A DNA stretch of 64,000 bases from DATKRB01 sp963794215 (GCA_963794215.1 CAWCCQ010000007.1:248001-312000); one strand, 5' to 3'; positions 26,201 to 35,525 are shown, counted from the stretch's first letter. Notes: generated by a model from the sequence alone, not told the origin. Numbers and translations: made by a program.

Positions 26201-27468
26201 CGATCCAGCAGCGCCAGTTCTGGGGCTTCGATCAGCTCACCAAGTCGGCCGAGGAGTCGCCCCGCTTCGGCCCCATCGGCCACACGGTGGTCGAAGGCGA
26301 GCGTCAGGGTTGCGGTCGGCCGGGCCACGACGGCACCGTCCACGACGTGGGGTCGGAGCTTGATCGATCCGACTCCGAGGATGGCTGCTTCGGGGTGGTT
26401 GATCACGGGGATGCCCTCGTCCAGTCCTAGAGCGCCGAAGTTCGAGACGGTGAACGTCGAACCGGTCAACTCGCCCGGGGCGAGCGTTCCATCTCTGGCT
26501 CCCGCCGCCAGTCGGGCGATTTCGGCGGCCAGGTCCCGGGTCGACCGGTGCTGCGCGTTTCGCACCACCGGCACGAGCAGTCCCCGGTCGGTGGCGGTGC
26601 CGATGCCCAGGTGCAGATGGGCGTGGAGCGCGATCGACGGACCGTCAGCCAGCCACGTGGCGTTGAGCGCGGGAGCCGCTCGCAGCGCGTCGACGAGAAG
26701 CCGGCACAGGAGGGTGAACGGTGTCACCGTGGCCGCCTCGCCGGCGTGCTCCTGAGCGGTGCAGAGTTGGCGGCGGACCTCGAGCAACCGGGTGCAGTCG
26801 ACGACCACGCTGCAGGTGGCGTCCGGAATCTCGGCGCGTGAGACGGCGAGGTGGCTGGCGATTCGGGCCCTGACGCCGACGACTGGGACAACGTCGCCGG
26901 GGTCGGCGGAGCGCTCCGCAGCGATCCGGGGCACACCGGTCGATGGGGCGGCCACCGACGTGGCGGCGCGCACATCGGCGCGAGTCACCAGGCCGCCCGG
27001 GCCCGAACCCGGTGCGAGAGCGGCCAGGTTCACGCCGAGGTCACGGGCGAGCTTGCGGACCGGGGGTGCCGCCAATGGCTTCAACGCTGCCCCGGGAACC
27101 GACAGCGGATCGGCGGCTGGTCGCGATCGACGCTGGCCGGGGGACAGGTCGGGTCCGTAGCCGACCAGGGTGGGCTGGCGCTCCGAGGGGGTGTCGGCGG
27201 TGAGAATACGCACGAGGAGGGAGCCGACCTGAAGCGTTTCGCCGGCGCTCCCGCCGAGGGCTATCACCGAACCGGACCAGGGCGAAGGCACCTCGACGGT
27301 CGCCTTGGCCGTCTCGAGGGTGCACAGGGCCTGGTTCAAGCTGACGGTCTCGCCGGGGGCAACCAGCCACTCGACCACCGTCGCGTCGACCAAGCCCTCC
27401 CCGAGGTCCGGCACCAAAAAGTCGTGCAACTCGCCGGGATCGTGCTCGACCGTGCTCGAGTCAGCCAT
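26197..27468 (-). CDS. bkdC: Branched-chain keto acid dehydrogenase E2 (dihydrolipoyl acyltransferase)
   Basis: E2 core of the 2-oxo acid dehydrogenase complex, 423 residues. One lipoyl domain (about residues 15-90, modified Lys in ETAKATVEV), a peripheral-subunit-binding domain (APPVRKLARDLGV to GLVTRADV, about 140-175), then the catalytic domain ending with FDHRVADGAEAG, whose DHRxxDG contains the catalytic His and Asp. The start is ATG 27468, 8 bp inside the E1-beta gene; a longer upstream start would overlap E1-beta more deeply. It transfers branched acyl groups to CoA. Confidence 0.94.
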   Translation of the reverse strand: MADSSTVEHDPGELHDFLVPDLGEGLVDATVVEWLVAPGETVSLNQALCTLETAKATVEVPSPWSGSVIALGGSAGETLQVGSLLVRILTADTPSERQPTLVGYGPDLSPGQRRSRPAADPLSVPGAALKPLAAPPVRKLARDLGVNLAALAPGSGPGGLVTRADVRAATSVAAPSTGVPRIAAERSADPGDVVPVVGVRARIASHLAVSRAEIPDATCSVVVDCTRLLEVRRQLCTAQEHAGEAATVTPFTLLCRLLVDALRAAPALNATWLADGPSIALHAHLHLGIGTATDRGLLVPVVRNAQHRSTRDLAAEIARLAAGARDGTLAPGELTGSTFTVSNFGALGLDEGIPVINHPEAAILGVGSIKLRPHVVDGAVVARPTATLTLAFDHRVADGAEAGRLLGRLGELIEAPELALLDR

Positions 27469-28447
27469 TGTCGTAACCGAGCGATCGCTCAACGGCGTCG
27501 AGGAGACGATCGACACCGGGGAGCCAGTCACGCTCCAGGCGCGCCGGCGGATAGGGAGTGTCGAAGCCGGTCACCCGCAGGACCGGCGCCTCGAGGTTCC
27601 AAAACAGCTCCTCTTGGACACGGGCCGCGATCTCCGCACCCATCCCGAGCGTGCGCGGTCCCTCGTGCATGACGATGCATCGGCCGGTCGACACCACCGA
27701 GCTGGCCACCGTTTCGAAGTCGAGCGGCACCAGGCTGCGCAGGTCGATGACCTCGAGCTCCCAACCCTGCTCATCGGCCGTGACGGCGGCCGCCTCGAGT
27801 GCAACGCTCACCAGCCCACCGTAGGTGACCACGGTGACGTTCGACCCGGGCCGCCGAACCACTGCTTGGCCGAGTGGCTCCTGGCGTGTCGTCCGATCGA
27901 CCTCGGCCTTGGTCCAGTAGTGCCGTTTGGGTTCGAGGAACACGACTGGGTCGTCACACTCGATCGAATCGCGCAGAAGCGAATACGCGTCGGCCGGACC
28001 CGACGGAACAACAACCTTGAGGCCAGCGGAGTGCACCCAGTACGTCTCGGTCGATTCGGAGTGGTGCTCGGGCGACCCGATTGCCCCGAAGGAGGGGACC
28101 CGAATGGTTACCGGCATCGGGATCAGCCCGTGGCTACGGTTCTGGTACTTGGCTAGGTGGGTAACGATCTGATCAAAGGCGGGGTAGGTGAACCCGTCGA
28201 ACTGGATTTCGGGGACCGGTCGAAAGCCCCGTAGGGCCATGCCGACCGAGGCGCCGACGATCGCCGACTCGGCCAGGGGGGTATCAAAGCACCGCTGCTC
28301 GCCAAAACGCTTCTGGATGCCGTCGGTCACTCGGAAGACACCGCCTTGGCGGCCGACGTCCTCCCCGAACACCAGGACCAGGTCGTCCGCTTCCATGGCG
28401 TCGACGAGGGCGGCGTTGAGAGCCTGGACCATCGTGAGCTCGGCCAT
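27461..28447 (-). CDS. bkdB: Branched-chain keto acid dehydrogenase E1 beta
   Basis: Transketolase-like beta subunit of 328 residues, from ATG 28447 (MAELTMVQALNAAL). Conserved blocks: LVFGEDVGRQGGVFRVT, FDTPLAESAIVG, EIQFDGFTYPAFDQI, and the C-terminal ALRVTGFDTPYPPARLE-like region. It pairs with E1 alpha to form the thiamine-dependent decarboxylase that accepts branched 2-oxo acids. The start codon shares one base with the E1-alpha stop (TGATG), and the end overlaps E2 by 8 bp, a tightly coupled operon. Confidence 0.95.
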   Translation of the reverse strand: MAELTMVQALNAALVDAMEADDLVLVFGEDVGRQGGVFRVTDGIQKRFGEQRCFDTPLAESAIVGASVGMALRGFRPVPEIQFDGFTYPAFDQIVTHLAKYQNRSHGLIPMPVTIRVPSFGAIGSPEHHSESTETYWVHSAGLKVVVPSGPADAYSLLRDSIECDDPVVFLEPKRHYWTKAEVDRTTRQEPLGQAVVRRPGSNVTVVTYGGLVSVALEAAAVTADEQGWELEVIDLRSLVPLDFETVASSVVSTGRCIVMHEGPRTLGMGAEIAARVQEELFWNLEAPVLRVTGFDTPYPPARLERDWLPGVDRLLDAVERSLGYDNG

Positions 28448-29529
28448 CAGGACTGCCGGGCGGTGAGTTCGGCCGCGAGCATGGCGCGCTGGTGGGCCAA
28501 TTGAGCTGTCGGTCGGCCGAACACGTGATCGAACAGTCCGAGGGGCGAGGGATCGGGCGCCTCGAACACCGACTCGCGAAGCCTGGTGCGGAGTTCGGCG
28601 GCACGGGCAAGGGCCTCGACCTCGATGGTGTCGGCCCACTGACCCGTCTGCTCGAGGTGAGCTCGACAGCGAGCGAGCGGATCGCGGGCCGCCCACTCTT
28701 TCACCTCGGCCTCATCTCGATACCGTGTCGGGTCGTCGGAGGTCGTGTGGGGTCCCATGCGATAGGTGATCGCTTCGACGAGGGTCGGACCCTCGCCACT
28801 GCGGGCTCGCGCCGCCGCCTGGCCCGTCACGAGAAGGCAGGCCAGAACGTCGTTGCCGTCGACCCGCACTCCCGGCATTCCGTAGCCGACAGCCTTGTGG
28901 GCGATGGACGGTGCACGCGTCTGGCGGCTCAAGGGCGTCGAGATGGCCCACTGGTTGTTCTGGATGTAGAAGATGCACGGTGCCTGCTGGACGGCGGCCA
29001 GGTTCATGGCCTCGTGGACGTCACCTTCGCTGGTGGCCCCGTCGCCGATGAAAGCGACCGTGACGCCCTCGTCGCCCAACCACTTTGCTGCCATTGCTGC
29101 GCCAACCGCATGGAGGGCGTGGGACCCGATCGGGATGGACATCGGCGCGATCGCTCGCTCGATGAGGCCGGTCCCACCGTGTACCGTGCCCCGCCACATG
29201 GCTCCGACGCCTTCGGGGTCGACGCCCCGGTACACGAAGCAGCCGAGCTCGCGGTACTGGGGGAAGAGCCAGTCGCTCTCGCGCAGGGCAGCCGCGCAAC
29301 CAACCTGGGCGGCTTCCTGACCTCGGCACGACGGAAAGAGGGCCAGCTGTCCCTGCCGTTGGAGGTTCACGAATTCCTCGTCCAGCTGGCGGGTCACGAC
29401 CATGAGTTCGTAGAGATCCGGCAGACGGTCGATCAGCGAGGTGGCGTCGAAGGCGCAGGACCCGACGGCCGAGCCGTCCTCCGCAATGACCTGCACAGGG
29501 TCCAGGCTGTTCGCCACCAACAGATGCAT
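28447..29529 (-). CDS. bkdA: Branched-chain keto acid dehydrogenase E1 alpha
   Basis: Thiamine-diphosphate-dependent E1 alpha, 360 residues. The TPP motif GDGATSEGDVHEAMNLA through FYIQNN is intact, and YRELGCFVYRGVDPE and YRMGPHTTSDDPTRY (the phosphorylation-loop-like segment of this family) are present. Start ATG 29529 follows GGAGCG at 7 bp; the open frame extends further upstream but without a ribosome site and into the regulatory gap. First gene of the bkd-lpd-accD-fadE-maoC-citE operon. It is transcribed divergently from the AsnC regulator. Confidence 0.94.
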   Translation of the reverse strand: MHLLVANSLDPVQVIAEDGSAVGSCAFDATSLIDRLPDLYELMVVTRQLDEEFVNLQRQGQLALFPSCRGQEAAQVGCAAALRESDWLFPQYRELGCFVYRGVDPEGVGAMWRGTVHGGTGLIERAIAPMSIPIGSHALHAVGAAMAAKWLGDEGVTVAFIGDGATSEGDVHEAMNLAAVQQAPCIFYIQNNQWAISTPLSRQTRAPSIAHKAVGYGMPGVRVDGNDVLACLLVTGQAAARARSGEGPTLVEAITYRMGPHTTSDDPTRYRDEAEVKEWAARDPLARCRAHLEQTGQWADTIEVEALARAAELRTRLRESVFEAPDPSPLGLFDHVFGRPTAQLAHQRAMLAAELTARQS

Positions 29530-29587
29530 GACGCGCTCCTTTGTTGCCCTCTGATCATGCAGTATTCGAGGAGCTGCGGCTAGTATG

Positions 29588-29633
29588 GTGAATAACATTC
29601 CGAAACTGGTCAAATAATGGATGTGATATTCAC
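29588..29633. promoter_or_regulatory. AT-rich inverted repeat, candidate AsnC/Lrp operator of the bkd operon
   Basis: GTGAATA (29588-29594) and TATTCAC (29627-29633) are perfectly complementary, and ACATTCC/GGATGTG flanks extend the dyad imperfectly. The right arm also forms GTGA-TAT-TCAC on its own. This AT-rich island is unusual in the GC-rich window and lies in the 161-bp gap between bkdA and the divergent AsnC gene, where an Lrp-family dimer of dimers would bind. Confidence 0.5.
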
Positions 29634-29690
29634 ATTGAGGACCGAACGAGGTCTTCTGGCCGAACAAGGCTCGGTGGTAGGGGGGTCAAC

Positions 29691-30176
29691 GTGGCAGTCA
29701 GCCTGACGCCGGTCGAGCGGACGCTGATCACGCTCCTCCAGGAGAATGCCCGAGTTACCAACAAGGACCTTGCACGAGCCGCAGGGATTGCCGAGTCGAC
29801 CTGTCTCGAGCGGGTGCGGTCGTTGCAGGACCGGGGTGTGATCAGGGGCTGGCACGCCGAGATCGACATGGAGGCGTTGGGCCGACCGATTCGCGCGCTC
29901 ATCAGCATCCGGCTGCAACCCAAGACCACCAACTCGGTCCACGCGTTCCGAGAGGAGATCCTTTCGGCACCCGAGACGGTGGCGATCGACACGGTGACAG
30001 GTACCGACGATTTCATTGTGGAGGTCGCGGTTCCCGACGTTGACCGGCTTCGCACGTTCGTCTTGGAGCGGGTCACGAGCAGGACCGACGTCGCCGACAC
30101 CCGTACCGCGCTCGTCTACGAACATCACCGCCGGTCCGTCCTGGAGTTCTTGGGTCCTTCCGAGGTGCGTCGTTAA
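29691..30176 (+). CDS. Lrp/AsnC family transcriptional regulator (BkdR-like)
   Basis: A 161-residue Lrp/AsnC regulator. N-terminal HTH, about residues 6-60 (TPVERTLITLLQENARV, LARAAGIAESTCLERVRSL), then the RAM ligand domain (IRALISIRLQP to TDVADTRTALVYEH). GTG start behind AGGGGGG. Its position, divergent from bkdABC, matches BkdR-type regulators that activate branched-chain keto acid dehydrogenase operons in response to branched-chain amino acids; that role is inference. Confidence 0.93.
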   Translation: MAVSLTPVERTLITLLQENARVTNKDLARAAGIAESTCLERVRSLQDRGVIRGWHAEIDMEALGRPIRALISIRLQPKTTNSVHAFREEILSAPETVAIDTVTGTDDFIVEVAVPDVDRLRTFVLERVTSRTDVADTRTALVYEHHRRSVLEFLGPSEVRR

Positions 30177-30556
30177 GGTCGCTTCGGGCGGCTCGCCTTT
30201 GGGTATGGAAAGACCCTGGGTGAAAGATCCCGGGTAAGGAACGTGCACGGGTACGGGAAGGATGGTGTGGCCCAAGATTGGTTTGATCCGGGCGCCCGTG
30301 AGGCAAGTACGCCGTGCACGCGTCCAACCCGTGCTCGTGCGCGTCCAACCGGGAGCGACAAATGAAGGACCAGCGAGCTGTGTCAGGTGGGCGAGCGCAC
30401 AACCGCGATCACCCAGATCGCGAGCCCAGCGCGAGCTAGCGGCTGCCCGTGCCCGACCGCGTGCATCTGGCGCCGATGATGTGGACGCGTGAAGCGCTTG
30501 ACGGCCTTATGAGGGCGCCGTAGCTTCATCAAACAGGGGAACAGAGGGGGGTCGAC
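30177..30556. other. Intergenic stretch, 380 bp, no gene recognised
   Basis: No convincing coding sequence on either strand. It contains a short direct repeat (GCGTCCAACC at about 30324 and 30344) and the 5' untranslated region of the amidohydrolase, ending in GAGGGGGG. No clear terminator for the AsnC gene was seen. Confidence 0.5.
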
Positions 30557-31663
30557 GTGGACTACAAGTTCGGGGTCATCTCGGCGGATTCTCATATGAC
30601 GATCACCAATGAGAAATTCCTGCCGCATGTTCCCAAGGAACACCGGGCAGCGGCCAAGGAGTTTCTCGCTGCGCACACGGGGAACCCGATCGGCTCCTCG
30701 GGCACCGCCCAGGCGAGCGAAGCGGAGCGGTTCTGGCCCGCCATGGGTCGAGTGGGCCAATATGATCCCGTCGAGCGCATGAAGGATATGGACCTCGATG
30801 GGATCGACGTCGAAATCCTCTACACCCAGGGCGACGCGTACATGATGCCCGCGGGTGACCCGCCCGCCCTCGACGGCATGGCATTGCTCGGATATCAGGA
30901 CAAAGATGCCCTGTTCCCTCTTGTGCGCGCCTACAACGACGCTCTCGCGGAGTGGATCGACGTCGGAGTCGGCCGCCTCTACCCCGTGGGGATCGTGCCG
31001 CTGCTGCCTATCGAAGATGCGGTGGCCGAAATCCGACGCCTCGCCGAGCGCGGATTTCGTGGTGTGCGCATTCAGGCGATTCCCCCAGCCGGCGAGCGCC
31101 CCTTCTGGGACGAGGTGTGGAATCCCGTTTGGGAAGCTTCCGTGGAATGTTCCCAACCCGTGCATCTGCACTTGGGTGCCGGTTTCGAGGGTCTTGCGAA
31201 CCTCGAGGACCCACTACCGGGGCGACCGCTGTTCAAGTCACTGCCGCCGATCATGATGGCCCAGGTGCTCGGGAGCTTCGTGCTGTACGGCCCGGCCAAG
31301 ACCTTCCCTGAACTCCAAGTCGGGCTGGTCGAATCGGGTATCGGCTGGATCCCCTACTACCTGGAGCGGCTCGACACCATGTGGCGCCGTCACAGCTACC
31401 GGTTGCGGCACGCCCTCGCCGAGCCGCCCAGCACGTACTGGCACCGTAACTTCTTCGCTACCTTCGAAGACGACCAGGCCGGAGTACGCTGCCTCGATCT
31501 CGTTGGGCCGACGAAGGTCATGTGGGCGAGCGACTACCCACATCCCGACAGCACGTTCCCCGAATCACGTCGAGTGATCGATGAGCACTTCTCCAAGGTA
31601 ACGCCGGAACAGAAGCGCCTCGTGACCTTCGAGAATGCACGGAGAATTTACAGCCTGGCCTAG
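30557..31663 (+). CDS. Amidohydrolase-2 family metal-dependent hydrolase
   Basis: A 368-residue TIM-barrel amidohydrolase, paralogous to 48464-49600 and more distantly to 1320-2516. GVISADSHMTI contains the N-terminal metal motif region; MKDMDLDGIDVEILYTQG, HLHLGAGFEG, LVESGIGWIPYYLERLD and SDYPHPDSTFP follow in family order. GTG start with AGGGGGG upstream. It is followed 34 bp later by a substrate-binding protein gene. The substrate is unknown. It has no signal peptide, so it acts in the cytoplasm on an imported or internally produced compound. Confidence 0.9.
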   Translation: MDYKFGVISADSHMTITNEKFLPHVPKEHRAAAKEFLAAHTGNPIGSSGTAQASEAERFWPAMGRVGQYDPVERMKDMDLDGIDVEILYTQGDAYMMPAGDPPALDGMALLGYQDKDALFPLVRAYNDALAEWIDVGVGRLYPVGIVPLLPIEDAVAEIRRLAERGFRGVRIQAIPPAGERPFWDEVWNPVWEASVECSQPVHLHLGAGFEGLANLEDPLPGRPLFKSLPPIMMAQVLGSFVLYGPAKTFPELQVGLVESGIGWIPYYLERLDTMWRRHSYRLRHALAEPPSTYWHRNFFATFEDDQAGVRCLDLVGPTKVMWASDYPHPDSTFPESRRVIDEHFSKVTPEQKRLVTFENARRIYSLA

Positions 31664-31697
31664 GTACATCTTGGCCGCAGAGTGGACGGGGGGGCTC

Positions 31698-32956
31698 GTG
31701 CGCAGGCTGATTCGAGTGGGGATGGCGTCTGCGCCACGGTGTTGGTGGTGTCGGTGCTGAGCGCAGTGGTCACGGTGGCCCGGGCTGGGGCGAGTACCTC
31801 AGATTCGACGTCCAGTGCGCCGGGGATCACTCCGACCACGATCAAGATCGGGATCATCAGCGACCTCACCGGGGCTGCCGCATCGACGTTCGCGGACACG
31901 CCAGCTGCCATGGAGGCGCGCTTCAAGCAAGTCAACGCCTCGGGTGGTGTCGACGGACGCAAGATCGTTTGGACCGTGGCCGACACTACGTCGAGTCCCA
32001 GTGGCGCCGAGACGGCAGCCAAGTCCCTGGTCCAGAGCGATGGCGTGTTCATGATCTCCGAGGTCAGCGCGCTGCTCTTCGGTGGATCTGCCTATCTCCA
32101 GCGAGCAGGCGTTCCCGTCGTCGGTTCGTCACTCGACGGTCCTGAATGGTTCGAGCAACCGAACACCAACATGTTCGCCATCGGTGGCAACGATTCAGCG
32201 AGTGAGCCCGGCTATACCGACGGCGGATTTTGGAAGGCGATCGGTGCGAAGAAGGTCAGCTTCATCGCCTCGGATACGCCGTCGTCGACAAGAGGCATCA
32301 ATCCGTTCGAGGCTGAGATGAAATTGGACGGGTTGTCCGTCTGCGACAACACGGTCGTGCCGCTCGGAGGAGTGAGCTTCACGACCTATGCTCTGAGCTT
32401 CAAGACTGCCGGGTGCGATGCGGCGGAGTGCTCGTGCGTGCTCGCCTCCAGTCTGGCTGTCTCTACGGCGCTCAAGCAGGAGGGGCTCTCCGACGCCAAA
32501 CTCTTCGTCTGCTGCGCATCCCAGGACGTCTATGACAGCACGGAAGACATCGCAGCCGCCAACGATGTGTACTTCGACACATTCTTGCCACCAGATGCTG
32601 CTGGCAACAACGTTTTGGCGGGCCTCAAGAAGTATGACCCCTCCTATAAGGGAGGTATCCCGGACCTTGGGGCAGTGGATGGTTGGGAGGCCGCCAATCT
32701 GACCATCGAAGGCCTCCAGGTTGCCGGAAAGAATCCCTCCCGCCAGACGTTCATCACCAACCTCCGCAATGTAAAGAGTTGGACCGACAACGGCCTGGCG
32801 AGTCCTCCCATCAACTTGTCGACCTTCGGTCAGGCGCCGAAGACGACCTGTACCTATTTTGTCCGGTTTGTCGACAAGAAGTATGTTGCGTTCCCGAAGA
32901 GCGAGAAGCCGTTCTGCGGGACCCTCATTCCGGGCACCGGAACGCCAGCCTCCTAA
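31698..32956 (+). CDS. Orphan branched-chain-type ABC substrate-binding protein (probable frameshift in signal peptide)
   Basis: Periplasmic-binding-fold protein of the LivJ/urea-amide type: ITPTTIKIGIISDLTG, QVNASGGVDGRKIVW, KSLVQSDGVFMI and PSYKGGIPDLGAVDGWEAA. About eight Cys residues in the mature part are unusual for this class. No permease or ATPase gene is adjacent. GTG 31698 gives a basic signal start (MRRLIRVGMAS), but the hydrophobic core TVLVVSVLSAVVTVARAG is one base out of frame. A missing base at about 31730 would restore a normal signal peptide and 419 residues. As written, only a GTG at 31682 opens the frame, giving a poor signal sequence. Confidence 0.8.
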
Positions 32957-33058
32957 GGACGGATGCGGGCGGGGGCCCCGCCGATGACGTAGTCGGGCGC
33001 CGCGTGACGGGGTGCCCGACTACCGGGTCGATGTGACCCACTACCTCAGGAGTGACCC

Positions 33059-33415
33059 ATGACCGATTCTTCCACTCAGGGAATCAAGACCGTGCTGCAT
33101 CCCGTGTCCGATCTGGCGACAGCCAAGGCGGTGTACGTCGCCCTACTCGGCGTGGCACCGCAAGCCGACGAGTCCTACTACGTTGGCTTCGAGGCCGCGG
33201 GCCAGCACATCGGCCTGGTGCCGGGCCGTGGAGCCGAGGGCATGACCTCACCGGTGGCCTACTGGCAGGTGGGCGACATCGAAGCGAAACTGGCCGAAGT
33301 GATTGCGGCGGGCGCCACGGTCAAAGAACCCCCGCGCAACGTGGGTGGCGGTCGCCTGGTCGCTACCTTCACCGATCTCGATGGCAACGTTCTCGGGCTG
33401 CTTCAGGATCCCTGA
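33059..33415 (+). CDS. Short VOC family protein
   Basis: Single-module glyoxalase/bleomycin-resistance-like protein, 118 residues: IKTVLHPVSDLATAKAVYVALLG, GQHIGLVPG, PVAYWQVGDIEAKLAEVIAAGA and FTDLDGNVLGLLQD. Many actinobacterial homologues have unknown substrates, and this group often acts as a dimer with or without metal. ATG 33059 follows CAGGAG. It stands alone between the binding protein and a second, frameshifted VOC gene. Confidence 0.88.
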   Translation: MTDSSTQGIKTVLHPVSDLATAKAVYVALLGVAPQADESYYVGFEAAGQHIGLVPGRGAEGMTSPVAYWQVGDIEAKLAEVIAAGATVKEPPRNVGGGRLVATFTDLDGNVLGLLQDP

Positions 33416-33576
33416 GTTCGTCCGATCGATTCTCGATGTCCGCGGCGTTCACCCCCAACCGGCACGAGCAGTCGGCAACCGCGAACGACGGGCTCGGCGT
33501 TCGGAATGCACAACCGGCCGAATAATCAGCCGGACCCTCCTCAACAAGGGGGGGGTCTCTTGCCGTACCATGCGCC

Positions 33577-33988
33577 ATGGAGAACGACTTTCTCGATGTG
33601 ATTCCTGTCGTTGCCTGCGCGGATATTGCGGCGACCCACGACTTCCTTGTGGATGCGCTGGGATTCCGATCGGCTGGTCTGGAGCGCAGCGGTGACGGCA
33701 CGGTCGTCCACGGGGAGGTGCGTGCAGGTGCACGTCGAGTATGGCTTCATATGACCACGGCCGAGCATGGACTGGCGACGCCACTTGCGCTGGGCGGATT
33801 CTGGTGGCGGCAACGTGATCCAGGTGGCCGATGTCGACCACCACTTCGCTCGCACACACGCGTCTAGTGCGGAGGTCTTGTCCGAGCGGAGGGATCAGGA
33901 GTACGGACACCGTGAATACGGAGTCGCCGATCCGGACGGCCACAGCTGGTGGTTTGCCACGCCGACGTCGCCGCCTGCACTGGGTTGA
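33577..33988 (+). pseudogene. VOC family protein, +1 frameshift
   Basis: The N-terminal half (MENDFLDVIPVVACADIAAT to HGLATPLALGG) and the C-terminal half (GGNVIQVADVDHHFARTHAS to GVADPDGHSWWFATP) of a single VOC protein lie in different frames. The join falls at about 33798-33803, where one base in the TTCTGG region is in excess. Corrected length is 136 residues, normal for the family. Either a sequence error or a decayed gene. Confidence 0.8.
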
Positions 33989-33998
33989 AATCCCTTGA

Positions 33999-34608
33999 TT
34001 AACCCCGAAGACCAGTTAGGAAAAGAGTGGTCAATGGGGGCGCCGGGCCACGGGGGAGAGTTGGCCCCTCCGGTTGCGGCACACTGAAGCCGCCCGGGGT
34101 GATGAGGTGGACGTCTACCGAGAAGGTCCCGACGTGTGACGACACGGTGAGAGGGCCCATCCGGCGCAGCGTTTGGAGAATGAACAGGTCGTCGCAAAGA
34201 ACATCGGCGTGGACCGTGGTGATGGCTCTCCTCAGAGCGGCGAGGACGAGCGACGCGACGAGTCGGGTTCCGACGCCCCGACACTGCCAAGCGTCCTCTA
34301 CCAACACTCCAAGGTCGGCGGTGCTCGTGGAACCGAAAGCAAGAGTGGCAATGCCGATGCACGATGAGCAAGACCAGGCGAGGAGCGTCTCGTGCTCCGC
34401 CGGGTCCCCAAGGAGGGAACGGGCGTAGGCCACACCGTCCGTGAAACCGTGGAACCTGTGGAAGAGGGATCTTTCGCGAGCAGCGGGCCAACATCGACAA
34501 GACGGGTTCGGTGTTCAGAGCTGTCGCCCTGACGATCCTGAGCTCGGCCGCGCAGCGGGCTGGCACCTGGCCCCATGGGGGGCGGTCGACCGGTGCTTGA
34601 GGCATCAT
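33999..34608 (-). pseudogene. GNAT acetyltransferase, +1 frameshift
   Basis: GCN5-related N-acetyltransferase. The CoA-binding motif A is at EDAWQCRGVGTRLVASL in the downstream frame (33999 to about 34470). The N-terminal helix region LRIVRATALNTEPVLSMLAR is one base out of register from about 34480 to ATG 34608. After correction the protein has about 202 residues, with SLFHRFHGFTDGVAYARSLL joining the two halves. It is divergent from the TetR gene, and its start overlaps the candidate operator at 34607-34620. The acetyl acceptor is unknown. Confidence 0.72.
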
Positions 34609-34655
34609 GACATGCGTCATATAGTGGCCAGTATGGATTATGTCAGCTGTCATAG
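34607..34655. promoter_or_regulatory. Candidate TetR operator region (ATGAC-ATGC-GTCAT and second half-sites)
   Basis: ATGAC-ATGC-GTCAT (34607-34620) is a perfect 5-bp dyad. A second TGTCA/GTCA pair (34641-34652) repeats the same GTCA core 34 bp on. Both lie between the divergent GNAT and TetR genes in a locally AT-rich stretch, as expected for autoregulation by the adjacent TetR protein. Confidence 0.5.
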
Positions 34656-34694
34656 TCAAGGCCCAAGGACGGCGGGCGATGGACCAAGGCGACC

Positions 34695-35325
34695 ATGACC
34701 CCGACCGGAGCGGGTCAGGCTCGGGTGCTTGCACCTCGGGAGCGAATGGTGCGCAGCGCGGCCCAGTTGATCCGGCGCAAGGGGGTGTCGGGTACCGGCA
34801 TGCGAGAGATCGTGGCCGCGGCGGACACGCCCAGAGGATCCCTCCAGCACTACTTCCCGGGCGGCAAAGAGGAATTGGTCTCCGATGCACTGCTCTGGAT
34901 GGGTGGCGTGGCGGCCCGACGGATACAGCGATCTGTCAAGGCGCTGAAGCGGCCCACGCCGAGCGCACTTCTGGCCGCCATCGTTGAGGACTGGCGAACC
35001 GATCTCACAAATGAGGACTTCTCCGCCGGGTGCCCCCTCGTGGCTGCCGCGGCTGATGTGGCAGCCACGAGTGAGCACCTCCGCCACGTGCTCCAACGAG
35101 CATTCGACGGCTGGCTCGAACCCCTCGCTGAGGGCCTGGTCGGTCTTGGCGTGCCCCAGGAGCGCTCCGACGGTCTCGCCCTCGTGATCATCTCGGCCCT
35201 CGAGGGAGCCATCATCCTCGCCCGGAATCCGGCGCGACCTGGCCCCGTTCGACGCACTCGTGCAAGAGCTCGGGCCGCTGCTCGATGCCGTCGCGCATCC
35301 CGATGCCCAACGGATGTCTTCGTGA
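34695..35325 (+). pseudogene. TetR regulator (LmrA/YxaF-like), +1 frameshift near C-terminus
   Basis: TetR-type repressor with an intact HTH (ERMVRSAAQLIRRKGVSGT, DTPRGSLQHYFPGGKEEL) and a C-terminal domain of the YxaF type (DFSAGCPLVAAAADV). At about 35228-35234 the frame slips: the expected tail RDLAPFDALVQELGPLLDAV lies one base out of register and ends at TGA 35323-35325, giving about 209 residues. Uncorrected translation runs to 35342 with an Arg-rich nonsense tail. Only the last helices are affected, so DNA binding could persist. Confidence 0.8.
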
Positions 35326-35525
35326 GCGGTCGCTATTTGTAGCTGCCCGAACCTGAACGCGCACGCTCCGCGCCGGGTCCAGGGAAACGTGATCCCGAAC
35401 GTCCGCCTAGCGATGTGCGTCGCGTGGGCGCACGAGTTGGTAGAGGCGGTCGCCGCGGATCGCACCGGTCGACGTGGACGCCGTGTGACCACCCCGGGGC
35501 TTTGCCGTCGACCAGCGGGGGCCCA

